A DNA stretch of 64,000 nt, from the NCBI GenBank assembly GCA_016873495.1, contig VGXC01000008.1:1-64000 (forward strand). Reading direction: 5' to 3'. Below, in pieces: positions 61,581 through 64,000 of this stretch. The stretch's first letter is position 1; each line of letters begins with the position of its first letter. The notes under the pieces were generated by a model that saw nothing but the letters and a program-made list of their open reading frames with translations, searched no databases and was not told the origin of the DNA. Origin of the DNA: Nitrospira sp. Lineage in GTDB: Bacteria; Nitrospirota; Nitrospiria; Nitrospirales; Nitrospiraceae. The position numbers and the translations under genes were made by a program.

Positions 61581-62672
61581 ATGACAATGACATCTTCGAC
61601 ACCGGTCATTCTTGGCATTGAAACCTCGTGCGACGAAACTGCCGCGGCTGTCGTTGCGGGGACGGGGCACGTGCTCTCCTCGGTCCTGACCTCGCAGCAC
61701 GATGTCCACGCCAAATATGGCGGCGTAGTGCCAGAGCTGGCCGCCAGGCGCCATATCGAAACTATCGAGGCCCTTGTCAAGACCGCCATGGAGCAAGCCA
61801 GCCTTGGCTGGACGGACATTCATGCCGTTGCCGCCACACGCGGCCCCGGCCTCGCCGGAGCGCTCTTAGTGGGGGTGAGTTACGGCAAAGCCTTGGCCTA
61901 TGCCTTGCGGATTCCCCTGATCGGCGTCCACCATCTGGAAGGCCACGTGGCCTCCGCATGGATCAATCGACCTGACTTTCCCTTTCCCTGCGTGGTCCTG
62001 GTCGTTTCAGGCGGCCACACCCACCTGTACCTGGCTGAATCGGACGACCGGTTTGAATTATTGGGGCACACATTAGACGATGCCGCAGGCGAGGCCTTCG
62101 ATAAGGCCGCCGCCATGTTGGCCCTCGGATTTCCTGGCGGCCCGGCCATCGATCGGGTGGCTCGTTCCGGCAATCCAGAGGCCGTGCGGTTTCCGAGGCC
62201 GTACGCGAAGCCCGGCAACCTGGATTTCAGCTTCAGCGGCCTTAAGACTTCGCTCCGGTATTACCTCAGGGACCTCGATCGAGCCGGCCGTCCCAGGCCC
62301 GTCGCGGATATCGCGGCGGGGTTCCAGGAGGCCATCGTGGATGTGCTAGTGAGCAAAACTTTCGCAGCCGCCCGCCGGAGCGGCGTGAAGACCGTCGCGG
62401 TGGTCGGAGGAGTCTCCGCAAACAGCCGGTTGCGGACCAGGCTTACCCAGCGAGCACAAGACGAAGGGGTACTTCTGGCGCTGCCCGATCCGGTCTATTG
62501 CACAGATAACGCGGCGATGATCGCCGCCGCCGGCCTGCGGGCCTATCGACGAGGCCATGTCGCATCATGGGAAATGGAAGCGGAGGCAGGGCTTAGTTTT
62601 CCCGCTGTGTCCCGTCTCCGAATTCGTGGCGCATCCGGCAAGCGCCGCAAACCCCTCACGCAACCGGCCTGA
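61581..62672 (+). CDS. tsaD: tRNA N6-threonylcarbamoyladenosine synthase subunit TsaD
   Basis: The 363-aa ASKHA-fold protein shows ILGIETSCDETAAAVV, YGGVVPELAARRHIE, ATRGPGLAGALLVGVSYGKALAYAL, the metal site HLEGH in GVHHLEGHVAS, VVSGGHTHLYL, TLDDAAGEAFDKAAAML and GGVSANSRLR. It transfers threonylcarbamoyl to A37 of ANN-reading tRNAs. Starts at GTG 61572, ATG 61581 or ATG 61587 are all possible. The C-terminal ~15 residues are a basic extension. It is 14 nt upstream of the probable hflX start. Confidence 0.95.
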   Translation: MTMTSSTPVILGIETSCDETAAAVVAGTGHVLSSVLTSQHDVHAKYGGVVPELAARRHIETIEALVKTAMEQASLGWTDIHAVAATRGPGLAGALLVGVSYGKALAYALRIPLIGVHHLEGHVASAWINRPDFPFPCVVLVVSGGHTHLYLAESDDRFELLGHTLDDAAGEAFDKAAAMLALGFPGGPAIDRVARSGNPEAVRFPRPYAKPGNLDFSFSGLKTSLRYYLRDLDRAGRPRPVADIAAGFQEAIVDVLVSKTFAAARRSGVKTVAVVGGVSANSRLRTRLTQRAQDEGVLLALPDPVYCTDNAAMIAAAGLRAYRRGHVASWEMEAEAGLSFPAVSRLRIRGASGKRRKPLTQPA

Positions 62673-62686
62673 TCGGGAGGTTTCAG

Positions 62687-64000
62687 ATTCCCACCGTTCT
62701 CGGCAACATCAACGGTCTCAAGGCCAGCCAGCTCCTGCAGCTGGAACACCTCTACCGCCGGCGCGTCCCGGTGGACAAGCTCATCAGCAACGAATTGGCG
62801 CGGGCCTGCACCGAGCTGTCCCAAGAGCTTCGATGCCAACTCGGCCTGCTGATCAACCGGCGCGGGCTGATCGAGCAAGTGATCGTCGGGAACGGGCACG
62901 AGCTGGTACTTAACGACCTCTCCCGTCTGCGTCTGGGCAACCGGCTACTCCGCGGTGTGCGGCTGATCCACACCCACCTGCACAACGAACCGCTCAGCCA
63001 GGACGATGTCACCGACTTGGCCTTGCTGCGACTGGACCTGATCGCCGCGATCGGCGTCGGGTCCAACGGCTTGCCGGCCGACGTGCAAGTCGCCCATCTC
63101 CTGCCCCCGAACCCCCAAGGCCATGTCTGCGACATCATGCCGACAACGCCCTTTTATGCCTTTGAATTGGACTGTCAAAAATTCGTGGAGTCGTTGGAGG
63201 CCGAGCTGGCCCGAGGAAAAGCCAGCCACGAGGTCAAAGCCGGCCATGAGACCGCCATTCTAATCAGCGCCTCCAAGCAGTCGCGGGCCGACCAGGAGGA
63301 GCGGTTGGACGAACTCGCCGAATTGGTCCGTTCCGACGGGATCACCGTGCTGGGCACCGTCGTCCAGCGAACCCCGGAGATTCATCCGAAATACTTGTTG
63401 GGCAGCGGCAAGCTCAAGGATGTCGTGATCACGGCGCTCCATCAAAGCGCGGACTTGCTGATTTTCGATCAAGACCTCGCCCCGGCCCAGGTGCGAGCGA
63501 TCGCGGACCTGACGGAAATGAAAGTGATCGACCGCACACAACTTATCCTGGATATCTTTGCCCGCCGAGCCCACAGCCGTGAGGGTAAAGTGCAAGTTGA
63601 ACTGGCTCAACTCCGGTATCTGTTGCCGCGTCTATCCGGAAAAAGCACGGCCCTGTCGCGCCTCGGGGGAGGCATCGGGGGAAGAGGACCCGGCGAGACC
63701 AAACTGGAGACGGATCGACGGCGAGTCCGTGATCGAATCGGCCACCTGGAGCGGGAACTCGTGCACCTGACTCGCCATCGGGACCAGCGACGGGCGCGCC
63801 GCGTCCGCCACATGCTCCCTATTATCTCCATCGTGGGGTACACGAACGCCGGCAAATCGACCTTGCTGAACGCGCTCACCGACAGCACCGTGCCAGCCCA
63901 GGACCGCCCATTTGAAACGCTGGACACGTCCAGCCGCCGCCTCCGTTTCCCCCATGAACAGGAGGTCATCATCACCGATACGGTGGGCTTCATCCGCGAT
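62687..64000 (+). CDS. hflX: GTPase HflX (3' end outside window), probable AUU start
   Basis: At least 438 codons are present and the frame runs off the window. The GTP site is GYTNAGKST (384-392), followed by the switch II region ITDTVGFI. Upstream lie the HflX N domain (LLGSGKLKDVVI, LIFDQDLAPAQVRAI, VIDRTQLILDIFARRAHSREGKVQVELAQLRYLLPRL) and an N-terminal ~180-residue extension (TVLGNINGLKASQLLQLEHLYRRRVPVDKLIS). HflX splits stalled or hibernating ribosomes. No ATG, GTG or TTG exists where the family starts; ATT at 62687, 6 nt after GGGAGG, fits best. Confidence 0.9.
   Translation, partial: MPTVLGNINGLKASQLLQLEHLYRRRVPVDKLISNELARACTELSQELRCQLGLLINRRGLIEQVIVGNGHELVLNDLSRLRLGNRLLRGVRLIHTHLHNEPLSQDDVTDLALLRLDLIAAIGVGSNGLPADVQVAHLLPPNPQGHVCDIMPTTPFYAFELDCQKFVESLEAELARGKASHEVKAGHETAILISASKQSRADQEERLDELAELVRSDGITVLGTVVQRTPEIHPKYLLGSGKLKDVVITALHQSADLLIFDQDLAPAQVRAIADLTEMKVIDRTQLILDIFARRAHSREGKVQVELAQLRYLLPRLSGKSTALSRLGGGIGGRGPGETKLETDRRRVRDRIGHLERELVHLTRHRDQRRARRVRHMLPIISIVGYTNAGKSTLLNALTDSTVPAQDRPFETLDTSSRRLRFPHEQEVIITDTVGFIRD

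Noticed and set aside
1-64000. CRISPR array or insertion sequence
   Set aside because: No regularly spaced direct repeats, no transposase and no paired terminal inverted repeats with target duplication were found by reading.

Overview
The window looks like chromosome from a GC-rich, aerobic or microaerobic Gram-negative bacterium, most likely Nitrospira or a close relative in Nitrospirota. This is inferred from gene content: an order hemX-hemA-hemC-cobA/hemD-hemB, a NapA/NapC pair, many radical SAM genes, Mla lipid transport genes and small CBS proteins. No rRNA or other decisive taxonomic marker is present. The first gene (5' end) and the last gene (3' end) are cut by the window edges.

Layout. 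1-3.3 kb: the end of a type III restriction-modification mod gene and a complete res gene. 3.3-4.0 kb: a non-coding stretch full of dyads, with copy 1 of a structured repeat. 4.0-13.9 kb: an atypical ProA-like dehydrogenase, a class I methyltransferase, two tandem paralogous B12-type radical SAM proteins, a degenerate J-domain protein, a third radical SAM protein, a PhzF-family isomerase and a CBS protein. 13.9-18.8 kb, minus strand: a 2Fe-2S ferredoxin, MoaB, a NapA-type molybdoenzyme, a tetrahaem NapC-type cytochrome and a small membrane protein. 18.9-22.8 kb: small exported, Rieske, HNH, CcmI-like, siroheme and thiamine-binding proteins. 22.8-24.3 kb: a likely acquired HNH gene with a strong terminator, followed by copy 2 of the structured repeat.

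24.3-36.6 kb, minus strand: rpsB-tsf-pyrH-frr-alr-mlaE-mlaF-mlaD, then argC-argJ, rplM-rpsI, two DUF151 nucleases, an SDR enzyme and a YggX-like zinc protein. 36.8 kb: tRNA-Leu(CAA). 37-39 kb: an exported protein, a TusA-like protein and RsmI. 39.1-46.7 kb: the tetrapyrrole block hemX-like, hemA, zinc-ribbon protein, hemC, cobA-hemD fusion, CBS protein, hemB, then ribF. 46.7-55.7 kb: tilS, hpt, ftsH, folP, glmM, comEC. 55.7-64 kb: a small membrane protein, a flavin oxidoreductase, nadK (minus), clpC, tsaD and hflX.

The most notable points are: (1) two intergenic copies of a structured element whose helices are held by at least five compensatory base-pair changes; (2) a cluster of three radical SAM proteins, a methyltransferase and a J-domain relative that matches no pathway I recognise; (3) a ProA homologue without cysteine at its catalytic position; (4) hflX, which appears to begin at an AUU codon; (5) a NapA with a Tat signal plus lipobox and no NapB nearby.
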